From NCBI GenBank assembly GCA_900073065.1, contig FJOG01000006.1:459167-523166 (forward strand): a DNA stretch of 64,000 nt, given 5' to 3'. Under the pieces are notes generated by a model, which was given only the letters and a program-made list of their open reading frames with translations, ran no database searches and was not told the DNA's origin. The first letter of the stretch is position 1. Every line of letters begins with the position of its first letter. A program made the position numbers and the translations under genes. Origin of the DNA: Phialocephala subalpina. Lineage: Eukaryota; Ascomycota; Leotiomycetes; Helotiales; Mollisiaceae. Below, one piece after another: positions 11,207-22,510 of the stretch.

Positions 11207-12464
11207 ATGTCATCAAACACTGAAACCTTCAATGGCCTCGCAGAAATCAGATCGCGAACAGGTGATAGCAATGCAGGTGGCAGAGGTAGGAGACAGATTC
11301 GGAAGGAATTGAAGCAGAAGTCAAAAGTGCCAGGGAATGTGGCCTGGACGAAATGGATGCATAGTGATGCAAAAAATCGTAAGTGAAGAACACAAAAATG
11401 GAGATTGGTACTGGTGATGGCGGACGCTGTCGCAGCGAGTGGAGAATTTGTCGGAACAACGCTATTCCTCTTCTTCGCATTCGCTGGAAAGCAGACAGCG
11501 AACATCAATTCGAAGAAAGCGCAAGGGAATGTCGCTTCAGGATCTGTAGATATTGCAGCATTGCTGTACATCTCAATGTCTTTTGGATTCAGTTTGATGG
11601 TCAATGCATGGGCCTTCTTCCGCATCAGCGGTGGCTGGTTCAGCCCAGCAGTAAGTCAAGCACACCAAACAGAAATTCAAAGCTCACAATAGCAGGTCAC
11701 ACTAGCACCCGCTCTCACTCGCTCTCACTCGAGATCTCCACGCTATCCGAGCAATCCTCCTCGTTATCTCCCAGGTCAGTGAGATTTGCTTCGCTGCCTA
11801 TCTCGTGATAGTCATGTTCCCAGGTCCATTGAACTTCGGAACCACTCTCAGTCAAGGCACTACCAGTGCTCAGGGAGTCCGGATCGAAGCAATCTGTACC
11901 GCAGGCCTCGTTTTCACCATCATCATGGTCACCAAAGAAAAGCATCGCGCAACCGGCATCGCCCCTGTGGGTATAGGACTGTCCCTCTTCATCGGAGAAC
12001 TCGTTGCCGTGTACTACACAGGTGGTTCCTTGAATCCAGCGCGAAGTTTCGGACACGCAACCGTTGCGGACGACTTCTTGGACACTCAATGGATCTACTG
12101 GGTCGGTCCGTGCCTTGGTTTCGTGCTTGCCATTGGGTGTTATCGTTTGATCAAAGTACGCGAATATGAGATGGCGAATCTCGGCCAAGATGGAGATTAT
12201 GAGAAAGATCCAACGAAAAATCTAGACCATGAGATTGCGGCAAAATTTGAGGAAAGACAAGCTGTGGAGGAGATTCGATCAATTGAAGAAGCAGGTGGGT
12301 TTCATACATTGACAAATGATGATGAAGAGGAGGCTAGTCATGAAGGCGATCGCAGTACTCCTGTTATTGGCAAGAAAAAGAGCATGAAAGTGCGTATCCA
12401 TAGAGTGAGGGCACTTGGAGGCTCAGTAGAAAGTGGATCCTATCCTGTCAGGACAAACCAATGA
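11207..12464 (+). CDS. Aquaporin / MIP-family channel
   Basis: Membrane channel for water or small solutes. Exons are 11207-11378, 11436-11650 and a third starting at 11696 or 11706 and ending at 12464. Conserved stretches include SGEFVGTTLFLFFAFAGKQ (TM1), a first pore motif FSPA instead of NPA, the MIP segment LHAIRAILLVISQ, and a normal second motif GGSLNPARSFG, then EYEMANLGQDG and a long acidic tail. The usual acceptor (CAG at 11693-11695) keeps VTLA after SPA but leaves the downstream part out of frame by one base. An acceptor 10 bp further on (CTAG ending 11705) restores the frame and yields 381 residues. A perfect 10-bp tandem repeat at 11711-11730 lies in the same spot. The gene is therefore either intact with a shifted splice site or frameshifted by the repeat. 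Confidence 0.85.
11711..11730 (+). repeat. 10-bp tandem repeat in aquaporin exon 3
   Basis: The unit gctctcactc occurs twice without a gap. Removing one unit would put the conserved aquaporin segments before and after it in one frame when the first acceptor is used. Confidence 0.9.
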
Positions 12465-13786
12465 GCTCACATCCACTGGATTCCTACTTGTGGAAATATA
12501 CCAATAGGATTGTCTGTAACGATCTCAGCAATACCGTTTTATGATAGTGCGATCATCTCCTCATTAAAAACATCAATATTGCGCTCGTTCCTAAAAATGC
12601 ACCTCAAGTGTACCCCGCGCTTTTGAACACTCCGTGTTGAATTATCGGCCAGAGAAAGGACTAACTTGAGCAAGCCCAGTCTGATAGGCTTCATAGGAGT
12701 AGTAAGAGCCAGAAACGGTAGTTCGATTGGTCTGGATTGCTGAGGATGTCAAAGCAGTGTGCCAGTCTGCGGGAAGATAATTTCTTATCATGCCGGAGTG
12801 CAGTGGTAGGAAATGAGGAGCATACATCTGACATAACGCCACGATCACTTTCTCGTTGCAGAATTAAAAAAGCGATAGAGAACCAGCGCGAACTCATTTC
12901 TGAATTGATAAATACGATAGAGGTGCATGCAGAGGAAGCGAACAGAAGTGAAGTCGCGATTCGGAAATAAGGACTTCGGCCCGTTCGGACCGGAAGACAT
13001 CCGAGAAATGCCCGAATGCATCTATCTCATCGCCAGCCGACCAAGTTGCCAAATTCAGAACCTCCTTCTTCCTCAACACAGAATGTCCGAAAAGATGAAC
13101 AATGATTGAAAGCAGATGGTTATATACTATGACATAATTGGTCCTTCTCTCAGCGCGGGCCTGACAATTCACCAATCGTGACTCTGATCAGGTTTTAGAA
13201 ACACTCCTTTGTATGGAATGCTTGAAAATCAACTAGTAACGTCGAGACGTCCCCATCACGAGTAAGAGCCGAGAATGCGAAAGAAGACTCGAAGAAGTTG
13301 CGAGAGGAGAGACTGGTTCTGTTCAGAAGAAAGAAGAAAAAGACAAAAGACAATCTGTGATTGAGTCCCGCAATATCCACAAATGGCAGTCAGGACTGAT
13401 TCATGAAGAGGAAATCTTTCCGAGAGTGGGAACTCGTAGTAATCTTACTTACCAATGGTAACTCTTAATTCACCAGATTCTGCCGTCCAGACTTCTCTTC
13501 AACCTTGCAACGGTCATCTTGATCTTGTTGTTACATTATCAACATTTCGTAAGCAGCCCTGCAGCTTAGCTGAGCCACAGTCGGCTTAACAATTTTTAAG
13601 TTGAGGTTAGTGTCTCGCTAGCCCATAAGGCCATATGCTTATCCTTGAATTTCAACTCCGTACCGAACTCCATCTTCAAGTCTAGATCAACGACATGCTC
13701 AAATAATCGTATATACATGGAGCCTCCCACGACCATCTGAACGATGTTTTCCAAGAGGCAATTTCTTTTCGCACCGCCATATTATC
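12465..13786. other. Intergenic region, no supported gene
   Basis: 1.3 kb between the aquaporin and the Zn2Cys6 gene. Only short unconvincing reading frames are present. Presumably it contains the promoter of the regulator. Confidence 0.4.
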
Positions 13787-15523
13787 ATGTCGACATCCTC
13801 ATTTCCTGCTGATCATGAGTCCCAACCTCCTCCAAGAAAACGTCAGAGAGCGAGAAAAGCTTGCTTGCCATGTCGCCAACGAAAGAGAAAGTGCGATGTC
13901 CAGTTCCCGTGCTCAATGTGCACGACGTATGGCTACCAATGCCAGTACACAGAAGATACTGGACCTTCCGCACCGTTCGTTGAGAAGCTAGGCCGGGCAA
14001 GCACTGGCCACAGTCCCGTGACAGAACGACGAGTACCAATTCAAATCCAGTCTCCGACCACGCAGAGGAGCAATGAAGATATGGAGTCACAATTATCGCC
14101 GAGCGATCGAGGCATCTTGGATCCCACGAAGACACGTTATATGGGACTCCATTCTCTGATGGCCTTTCCCAGGACGCTTGGACTCGACTTTCAGTCATCG
14201 AATCCGCCTCGTCTGCATTCTTTCGCCTGGAATTGTGGCATTCGTCCGGAAGAGGAACCAGAAGCGCATGGTAATCTTCGCGATCTGATCTCTCGGGAAG
14301 ATTTTAAGACTTATTCCAGCGTCTTCTTTGAGGTTGCTCATCCAGTGTTTGGCATCATCAACAAGAAGCAATTTCTGCAGGATGTCGCAAAGTGGTGGAC
14401 TGTACCAAGTAGTTCACTAGCATTCGATGCTGTCATTGCTGGAGTGATTGTTTTGGGATCCTTCTTCGCGGCGGATTTAGGGCATCCCAAAGAAGCAGAA
14501 ATTGCACGATACGCCAAACATGTCCTCGAGGACCCAACTTTCCACCCCTCAATCGATCATGTCTCTGCTTGGATTCTAAGAACAACCTATCTTAGGACGA
14601 TTACCAGACCACATAGAGCATGGCTTGCCAGCTGTACCACGATGCATGTAGCAGAAGCGTGCGGACTACATCATGAAATCGATTCGGTCGTCGTAGCCGA
14701 GAGTGTACCATTAGGAGCGGTACCCAAGAACCGACAGGGCTGTGAACAAGCTCGAAGAATCTTCTGGATGGCGTGGCACGTGAACGTTATGATATCCTAC
14801 GAGTACGCACGGTCCAGTGTCGTGCTCAGTAGCATCAGCTGTAAAGTGCCCCAAGCCGTCCCGGGCGATGCCACAGCCCACCTCATAGCTATCTCACAAT
14901 TGGTCCCAAAGAACACAGACTCGGCAACCGGACCCGATCTCAAAAGTACCCTACCGAAACTACAGCAAATACCCGACGAACAGCAATTCGTCTCGATGTC
15001 TAAAGCAGATTTATGTATGTCTCTCTACCGGCACCATCGACTTCTCAAACTTCCACTCGACAAAGAGGACGTTCTTCAAATCATCGTCATCGGATGCAAA
15101 GCTATGGAAGCAGCCTACGCACTTGCCCAGCAGAAACGATACTGGTGGAACGTGCTCTGCACCTCATTCCAATTTGTTTGTACCCTTCTTGCGATCGATA
15201 CCGCAGAAAGTCTAGCAAATGTGTCGACGACCATGGGCACGCTGGAAGATATCACGAGACAGCTTGGCACGCATGTGGCAACAGAAGCGTTGAATACAGC
15301 AAAGGTTTTGTTAAGGGATTCGATGAAGAAGAAGAAGCAAGAGGTCGCTTTACTTGAGGCTGCAGATGCTGGAGACAACATGGCGGAATTTGAAAATGTC
15401 GATGTTGATTGGGATACGCTACTTGATCCCTGGTACATGACCAATTTTCCGGTCATGGCTCAGGATCTGCCAATGATTGGAGATCCACTTGGTGGAGTAC
15501 CAATGAATTTCAACACTATTTAA
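13787..15523 (+). CDS. Zn(II)2Cys6 transcription factor
   Basis: Single exon, 578 residues. A basic N-terminus (RKRQRARK) leads into a binuclear zinc cluster with six cysteines at positions 26, 29, 36, 42, 45 and 52 (spacing 2-6-5-2-6), followed by a Ser/Thr-rich linker. The middle region (about 180-340) reads like the fungal-specific transcription factor domain: LRTTYLRTITRPHRAWLASC, then HVAEACGLHHE, then ARRIFWMAWHVNVMIS. The C-terminus is acidic (EFENVDVDWDTLLDPWY) and may serve as an activation region. Target genes are unknown. Proximity to the aquaporin and MFS genes suggests but does not show local control. Confidence 0.93.
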   Translation: MSTSSFPADHESQPPPRKRQRARKACLPCRQRKRKCDVQFPCSMCTTYGYQCQYTEDTGPSAPFVEKLGRASTGHSPVTERRVPIQIQSPTTQRSNEDMESQLSPSDRGILDPTKTRYMGLHSLMAFPRTLGLDFQSSNPPRLHSFAWNCGIRPEEEPEAHGNLRDLISREDFKTYSSVFFEVAHPVFGIINKKQFLQDVAKWWTVPSSSLAFDAVIAGVIVLGSFFAADLGHPKEAEIARYAKHVLEDPTFHPSIDHVSAWILRTTYLRTITRPHRAWLASCTTMHVAEACGLHHEIDSVVVAESVPLGAVPKNRQGCEQARRIFWMAWHVNVMISYEYARSSVVLSSISCKVPQAVPGDATAHLIAISQLVPKNTDSATGPDLKSTLPKLQQIPDEQQFVSMSKADLCMSLYRHHRLLKLPLDKEDVLQIIVIGCKAMEAAYALAQQKRYWWNVLCTSFQFVCTLLAIDTAESLANVSTTMGTLEDITRQLGTHVATEALNTAKVLLRDSMKKKKQEVALLEAADAGDNMAEFENVDVDWDTLLDPWYMTNFPVMAQDLPMIGDPLGGVPMNFNTI

Positions 15524-16491
15524 AGAGGTGGCTCCTGATGTAGGGAGATGGTTCCTGCTGGTTATGCATAGGTGGCGTCGTGGCGTTTGTTACGAGATTC
15601 CCCTGACCTTTCGTCGTACGTGATGCAACGCGATATTATTTGAACATATTCCCAAAGATTATTTTGATATCAATGAGATGTGATGACAAATTCCAATACC
15701 GAGTCCGAAGCCGCAAGTACTCGAGTTTATGTTGACTTGCGTCTAGCAATGCGGAGTTCGGTTTTCTCTCCTCGCTCCTCGCTCTGAAGAATTTGGAGGA
15801 GTGAAAAGATGTTAAACTCAATCGAATATTCAAGTGAGGAAAGAATTTGAGAAGTGCGATAGTATTTCAAGCTTCAAAGCATTAATCTGGAATCACTAGC
15901 AATCGTGCGAATGTTCCTGCCTCCTCGATGTCTTGGAAGCTCGCTTGTTGAAGAGAGTTCAGGGGGTAAGTGGCGAATTCTCCAAGTCCAACAAAACATA
16001 AATTCAATGACCCAAAACACTTTTTTCATGCTTCCGTGCGCCATGAAGCAAACAAGGAGCCCAGTATACTTCTCGAGGCATAGGTAAAGCTTAAAACCTT
16101 GATATGTACACGTGACATCGGGTAATGTGAAACACGTGCAAGATGCCTCAAATGAGGATTAGCGTTGTTTGGCCAACTTTCAATTCGGCTGATGACGTTG
16201 AAGCTCGAGCTACGAAAAGCCACTCTGCACACACCTTCTAGCCGCGCAACCCTTCTTCAGCAAACACTTGTCCCTCTGGCAAACAAACTCGACGAAGTTT
16301 GGCAGATACACTCAACCTTCTTGTAAGTAGTCCCTCTATTTAGAACTTCGCCCTCACGCAGACGCAGCTTGTGTAAACACGAGCTTTTGTACTCGAGGCA
16401 GTCTGGTCAACATCAACTGACGACCTTGACAATAGGACACGATTCGATACCACCACTTTCCTAACAATACAAACCCCATACATCGATCAAT
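15524..16491. other. Intergenic region upstream of BAP31-like gene
   Basis: About 970 bp without a supported gene. The 250 bp before 16492 are pyrimidine- and CA-rich leader-like sequence. Confidence 0.4.
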
Positions 16492-17304
16492 ATGACTCTC
16501 TATTACAGTCTCGTAAGTCGAACGCATATTCTGGAAATACCTGCAGCACTAGCTGGCGAAGCTGTACTACTGTTCTCGGACCCCGCTGACATCTCATACA
16601 GGTCTTCCTCCTGCTCGTCAGTGAGATGGCCCTCTTCATGCTCCTAATCGTCCCTCTCCCCTTCACGATCCGCAGAAAGATGTTCACATTCATGTACGCA
16701 GCATCCCCACAACCACCTCGTACTTCTGCTCACCGCAAACTAGCTCCGAGTCTCCGCTGGTTGCGAAATTACAATATGGGATGAAGATCACATTCATCTT
16801 CATCCTAATCCTCTTTATTGACAGCGTAAACCGCGTCTACAGAGTCCAACTCGAGCTCGCCGAGTCCAACAAACAACAAAGGTATTTCCTTCCCGCCCCT
16901 AACAAGGACCACACTAACAACCCCCCAGCGCAGCAGTCCTCGGCCACGAGCGCATGGAGGTCCAAGCACGCAAGTTCTACTCCCAACGAAACATGTATCT
17001 CTGCGGCTTCACTCTCTTTCTCTCCCTAATTCTCAACCGAACCTACACCATGATCCTCGACGTCCTCCGTCTCGAAGAGAAGGTCAAGGCATACGAGGGA
17101 GACCCAAAGACTGGCGGCAAGCAGAGCGAGAAGTTGGCAAATGCCGGAAACGCTGGGGAGATTGGCAAGCTAAAGAAGCAGTTGGCGGAGAAGGATAGGG
17201 ATTTGGAGACTTTGAAAAAGCAGTCTGAGGGTTTGAGTCGAGAGTACAATAACTTGGGCGATAAGTTTACGGCTTCTGATGCTACGCCTAAGAAGGACCG
17301 TTAA
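16492..17304 (+). CDS. BAP31/Yet1-Yet3-like ER membrane protein
   Basis: Four exons (16492-16512, 16602-16693, 16744-16881, 16929-17304) give 208 residues with all phases consistent. The first exon encodes only MTLYYSL. The joined protein has three N-terminal membrane segments: VFLLLVSEMALFMLLIVPLP, ITFIFILILFIDSVNRVYRV and YLCGFTLFLSLILNRTYTMI. A cytosolic coiled coil follows (KLKKQLAEKDRDLETLKKQS) and the tail is basic (KKDR). This is the B-cell receptor-associated protein 31 family, ER proteins that help sort and export membrane cargo and associate with the translocon. The very short exon 1 is typical for this gene in filamentous fungi as far as I recall. Confidence 0.92.
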
Positions 17305-17946
17305 AGGCTTGATATCATCGAATGGCTAAGTACGGATACTTGGGGTATTATGATGGGGATGATGGATAGATAGGGGTGGTGGTGGAGGAGGCTGGAGAGG
17401 AGGCTGGGACGAAAAGCTTATGAGTGCATGATAGCTGTATGCATATTGCAGAGTATACGGGGGAAAGATGGTGCTGGGAGGAAAACAGTCTTCTAAGCGT
17501 CTGATATTGTTTGTTGGTTGTAGGTATATTACGAAAATGCCGATGTCTTTACAATTCCAATGTCCGTTCCCATTCTAACATTTGCTTTGGTTGTAATGTC
17601 TGTCAAGATTTTAGTTACCTTCCCTGTTGTGGTCTCTGTTCCTGCCAAGCAAGAGTCAAGCGACTGATGAGATGAGATTCATTTTCTATTCTGCTTTACT
17701 TTGCTTTGCTTTCCTTTCCCTTAAGTAACAGCCGTATGTCATATCCCATGCTCAACGCCATACTCCAGAATCCGTATCCCGAATAAGAGCTGGCGTAGCT
17801 GCCCGATGAAATCATCCGCAACTCCCTGTCAATACCCACAAGACTCGCATCAGATATAAACTGCTTGTATCCCACCTTGCCCTTCCCAAGTATAATCCTC
17901 CACCTAGCTGTCTTGCTCTCTAGCGCCCTTAGTTGATGAACAAAGA
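17305..17946. other. Convergent 3' region
   Basis: 640 bp between the BAP31-like stop and the stop of the first DUF7918 gene. It holds the two 3' ends and shows no gene. Confidence 0.4.
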
Positions 17947-19275
17947 TTACTCTCCATTACCTTCATTTCCTCCACTGCCCTCAGGAAACGCATCATCCTC
18001 ATCATCGCCAGTCAAATCATGAAACTCCCTACGAGGTCTCTTCGCCGGTGGGGCATTCATGCTAGCCTCCTCACCTCGCTCCTTCTTGATCTGCATAGCA
18101 ACATCCGATCGCTCTCTCTTAACGCCCATAGTCATAGCCTTGGCATTCTCTTGCTTCTCAGTTTTCTCTCTGGCGAGTTCATTCTCCATCGCAGCAATTC
18201 TCTTAGCCCTCTCGTTCTCTATCTCCTTGTCGAGACGGACCTCGAAGGGTGTCTTGCCGTCGGGGCCGGGGATGTGGTCTGGATCCGGAGATGGAGAACG
18301 GGAGGGAGCGGGCGATGGAGATGGGGTTCGTTCGATGATGTGGAGTTGGCGGAGTGCTTCTGTTTTATATCAGCTGTGATTGTAAATGAGAATGAGGGAC
18401 ATTGAAGACATGAAACGGAAGATGATGAGCGGCTTGTCATCTCCATCGATTTTCTTGGTGTTTCGATATATGTCGCTGCCCTTCTTCCCCTTCTCTGCTT
18501 CTCCTAGTCTGGACTGCTGCATTAGCCTTGACTCGTCTTCCTTCGGCAGAGAACTTACGAGGTGCAATCACTCTTGGCATCGCCCTTGACTGCCTTCTCT
18601 GGGACGTTCTCTCTCTCGTCGTCTTCCATGAACCCGTCAGGGAGAGCACTGAGAATAGCACCTTGCTGGCCACCCTTCTCACGATAGACCTTGATTTCAA
18701 TCAAGCCAATTTTTCTAAGTTTTTGGTGCATGCTCTTGACCACCATGGATTCCGCTGAGTCGCCGGCTACTCATTCATCAGTCTCTTCTCTCATTTGAAG
18801 TCCGCAAGAGCATGGGACATGTAAAAGTTTACTCACTAGTCTCAATCTTCGCAAACCTGAAAGCCTTTATGGTGACCGGCTTCCCAAATGAAGCTTCGTG
18901 CTTAACACCCTCCAACTCCTTCGTCCATTCTGTCTTGCCCTTGCCCTCAATCAAGCCAATTTTTCTAAGTTTTTGGTGCATGCTCTTGACCACCATGGAT
19001 TCCGCTGAGTCGCCGGCTACTCATTCATCAGTCTCTTCTCTCATTTGAAGTCCGCAAGAGCATGGGACATGTAAAAGTTTACTCACTAGTCTCAATCTTC
19101 GCAAACCTGAAAGCCTTTATGGTGACCGGCTTCCCAAATGAAGCTTCGTGCTTAACACCCTCCAACTCCTTCGTCCATTCTGTCTTGCCCTTGCCCTATC
19201 GGGGTGCTCGGTGGCTGGAATGCCCTTGACCAGAATCTCAGCTGAGACGCCTGGTACGATATCGAGAATTGCCAT
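17947..19275 (-). CDS. DUF7918-type protein, paralogue A (coding block overwritten)
   Basis: Starts with MAILDIVPGVSAEILVKGIP, the family's usual beginning. Predicted exons are 19275-18837, 18754-18559, 18508-18417 and 18359-17947, with all phases fitting. Later conserved parts are KPVTIKAFRFAKIET, GLIEIKVYRE, KPLIIF and the Ser/Pro element IIERTPSPSP. The C-terminus is Lys/Arg/Glu-rich and ends with FHDLTGDDEDD. The stretch from 19196 to 18947 is a perfect copy of the next 250 bp and stands where paralogues B and C encode about 80 residues of the conserved N-terminal domain. Reading frame and exon length on both sides fit an in-place replacement. Function is unknown. The protein looks nuclear because of its basic tail and a possible SUMO-interacting DLT motif. 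Confidence 0.75.
18697..19196. repeat. Perfect 2 x 250-bp tandem duplication in DUF7918 paralogue A
   Basis: Positions 18697-18946 and 18947-19196 are identical, as judged by reading line against line. The unit carries the end of exon 1, intron 1 and the start of exon 2. It is best explained as a local assembly overwrite. Confidence 0.95.
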
Positions 19276-20432
19276 TGTTGTGTTGTGTTGGAGTTTGATT
19301 TCGGGTTGAGAACAAATCGGATTTGGGGTTGAATGGAAGAGAAGGTAAAATGGTTGAAGTCGAGCGTGGGTAGAATGAAGGTGGTGGGTATCAATGGTGA
19401 TGAAGTAGGGTGAATCTGGTGAATGATGTTGGGATTGAATACTAGGAGTAGATGGAATATTTGGGTAAGGTTGAGAGGAAAGAAGAAAGGTGTGTAGAAG
19501 TTGAATGTGAGAAGAGTAAGCTTGATGCTTATCAGCCTGGATGTTGTAGGGGAGAAGGATGTGGTGAAGAGTGTTGGCGTGAAGGAGAGAAGTCAAACCA
19601 CGTGTCCGAGGAGACGAAAGTTTCCAAGGTCTACTTAAGCTCTGAGGTTGATGAGGCACAGCTCAATATTTGAAGTAATGTTGTTGAAAGTAGGATTAAC
19701 TGTTGGTGTTGTGGTTTGCGTTTGAGGATCAAATGTGCAAGGCACGAATTAGGGCAGCTTTCTTGTAAACGAGGTTCGTGGTATCTTCCAATACAGGTCG
19801 AGATTTCTTCAGGTAAGTGTTAGCTGACTTGCTCAGAATATAAGTAGAGTAACCTGTCACGTGAGTACGACGGCTTGTCGATGCGCTGCTTTCTATTTCA
19901 GAAATGGTGACGGTGTATCATGTCCGAAATGAGAATCGATTCAGCACCTGCCAGTATGCAAACAACATGAAGTATATGAGAATGGCTCAAGTTACTGCAA
20001 TAAGGGGATGTTCTCATCGACCCAATTAGAGAGCATCAAATCCCAACCGCCTCCTCCTCCGACCTGGTCCCGTTTGTCTCATTTTGCTCCTGAGTCCGAA
20101 AAGACTTGCGAACATCGCCACCAAAATCCCAACAATTTTGGGATTCGAAGGCTGGATGACAGCGCTCGACACTCAAATCAGAAGGCCATTCAGTTGAATG
20201 ATGGCAAACACCTGCTTGTATTGCTATTATTTTATGTCTATTATGTGTCTATGGACGAAGATGCATGAAAGCCTTAAAGGCAACGGCCTTGACTACCATT
20301 GGAAGTCATGTAAATGCACCAAGCCAGATATTTTTGGAAAGTGAGAAAAGTGATAGGAAGCCCCCCAGATATGCTCATTCGCTCCTGCACAGACACGTCC
20401 CAGATCCTCTCGCAAGTCCCACTCAACAAAGT
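19276..20432. other. Intergenic region between DUF7918 paralogues A and B
   Basis: About 1.15 kb. It includes the presumed promoter of paralogue A (right-hand side of its start) and the 3' end of paralogue B. No gene recognised. Confidence 0.4.
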
Positions 20433-21862
20433 CTATCCTTCAATTCTTTGTTTCTTTGGGGAGCCAGACTCGATTGGGGAACCCTCTCGCTTGATCGCTG
20501 ATGCCACATGAAGATTGAGATCGACGGCACGATTGGCTCTGCGACGCTCGATGACCGGAGTTTCGTCCGCGAGATCGATGATAGTAATGCTCTCTTTAGG
20601 TGCTGCGAGCGTCTTCTTGACTTTAGTCTCAATCTTGGGTGCAGCTTCATCCAAGAGGTCGATGATGGTTTGGCTACCGCTGTGTACTGTAGGCTCTCTC
20701 TTGCCTTTGGTCTCGGTCTTGATCTGAGTCTTGTCGTCTGCCTCTTCCTTCTTGGGACCAGGGTTGCCCGAGTTGTTTCCGCGATTCTGAATAGACTGTG
20801 AGTGAGTAAGCCTAACATGGGTAGACCGTCCGACTTAAACGTGCCCTCAAGAACTCCTGAAAATCTCTCATCGTCTGCGGGTCGTTCAAGTCAACGTCTG
20901 GCATTGAGGCAGCATCAAGAGACAGAGTCTCAGAATTGGAAGCTGGCTCAGGTTCAGGAGAGGGGGTTCGTGGAATGACCAGAAGAGACTTCAAGGCATC
21001 TGTCGAGTAGTTAGCAGGCTAAGGAGCAGAGAAACCATGATGGGACAGACCCTGAGACCTATACTTAAACTTAAAGAGTGCTATGGGATGGTCGGGTCCA
21101 TCAATTAGCGTATGGTAAGTGTAGACCCGTGGGACAGTCTTGGTGGCAGTTCCAACACTAAGCAGATTAGTAGCTGCCCTTGTTCTTTGTTACAGCACCC
21201 CAATACTTACGAAACGATGTGGCTCTTTGCCTCACCCTTCAAGGCCTTCTCGTGGACTTCAGCCTTGGCCATCTCGAGTCTGTCGCCACATGGCCTGGTA
21301 TTGTTCTTTTTCGTAGAGTGCCTAGATCGGAACACGCGAACGACAATTTCGCCAGCCTGTTTCATCTGCTTTGAATGTTCCTGGATGTCTGAAAAGATAG
21401 AATCACCTGCTATTAGACCATTAGCGCGCTGTTTGAAAAACACCAAGAACTGAAAACCGTACCCACGTCGATCTTGAGGAACTTGAACTTTCTGAGTAAT
21501 TGATTGGTGCTGTTTCCTGCTATGGAATAAAAGACTCCGTCAAAATGAGCTGTGAGCTTGCTCCGGACCCGATTGTCCCGGGTAAACTGGGACATTGACT
21601 CGGTCGTAATTGCTTTGCAGCGGACCAACTTGCCATCAATAGTGAGCTGGAAAGTAAGAGTTGGAGAATCCGGAGTGAAGGGAGCGTTGATGCCTACGCG
21701 GACAACAAATTCCTTGTCCGAGACTGCTTCAACATACTTCGAAACTGACTTGATGGCTCCTTGTCCTGCAGGCTCAACGTCGTCGTCGTGATACTCTCTT
21801 AGCGGCTCATTGTCGACCAATACGCAGACCTCAAGGCCCGGAACAGCTTCGAGGATCTCGAA
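20433..21862 (-). CDS. DUF7918-type protein, paralogue B (no ATG at the expected start)
   Basis: Five exons align in length and phase with paralogue C: up to 21463, 21406-21211, 21157-21051, 20999-20827 and 20786-20433. The N-terminal domain reads ILEAVPGLEVCVLVDNEPLR, then KYVEAVSDKEFVVRV. The middle carries VPRVYTYHTLIDGPDHPIAL and LLVIPRTPSPEPEP. The C-terminus has two IIDL motifs (IIDLLDE, IIDLADE) and ends KREGSPIESGSPKKQRIEG. Where the paralogues have ATG, this copy has TTC (21862-21860), and the open frame upstream reaches a TGA with no ATG. The exon 4-5 intron is short (40 nt). It may use an unseen upstream exon, a non-AUG start, or be a decaying copy. Biochemical role unknown. Confidence 0.7.
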
Positions 21863-22510
21863 GAGTCTTGAAAGTTCTTGGGAAGTGGAAGGAGAGCTAG
21901 ACGGATACAGTTGAAATACCTTTGATGGATTGATAGATAATCAGAGCTTAAGGGAACCCTTAAAGTGATGGTCCAAGATGGGCTGAATCGTGGATCAAGT
22001 AGGTTGTAGTTGAGAGGAAGATCGAGGAGGGTGGTTGAGGTGGGAAGGCAGAGTTTATATACCCTCCTCGCTTAACGAGGTTGGCTCGACGTCGAAGGTG
22101 AAGTCTTTGCAGAGACAGAAAGGCAAGACCAAGCGTTAGGCCTTGCTTGGTGCTTATCAGGATCGATATCTTTATAGGTGGTCCAGTTTTAATAGTGTCA
22201 CCAAGAAATTCTATCTCGGAAGGTAGTTTGTAGTTGAAGAATTGTATTTTGTTGCCCCACTGTCTTTCCCGGCTATGTCTAAGTAGCCCATATCAGCAAA
22301 ACACTGCTAAGATGCAACATTGGTGGCAACAGTACCGCCAAGTAAGTGCTGCCGAAAACGCTGGAAATCAGTTTGGTATAGTCCTCCTGCGCCGTAAACT
22401 CCTCTTCCGACGCCATTATAAGCAAATCATCACCACGTAAACTAAGACCGCTGCACACATCTCCTAACTAAATCAAGGTGAAGCCGACCCTTGAGAGGAA
22501 CAAGGTTTCC
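21863..22510. other. Intergenic region between DUF7918 paralogues B and C
   Basis: 650 bp, including the expected promoter of paralogue B. On the minus strand no ATG is found in frame with exon 1 before a stop. Confidence 0.4.

Noticed and set aside
19117..19659. 180-codon frame containing the DUF7918-A start
   Set aside because: Codons upstream of the ATG at 19275 are not conserved in the paralogue, and the end reads through the duplicated block out of frame.
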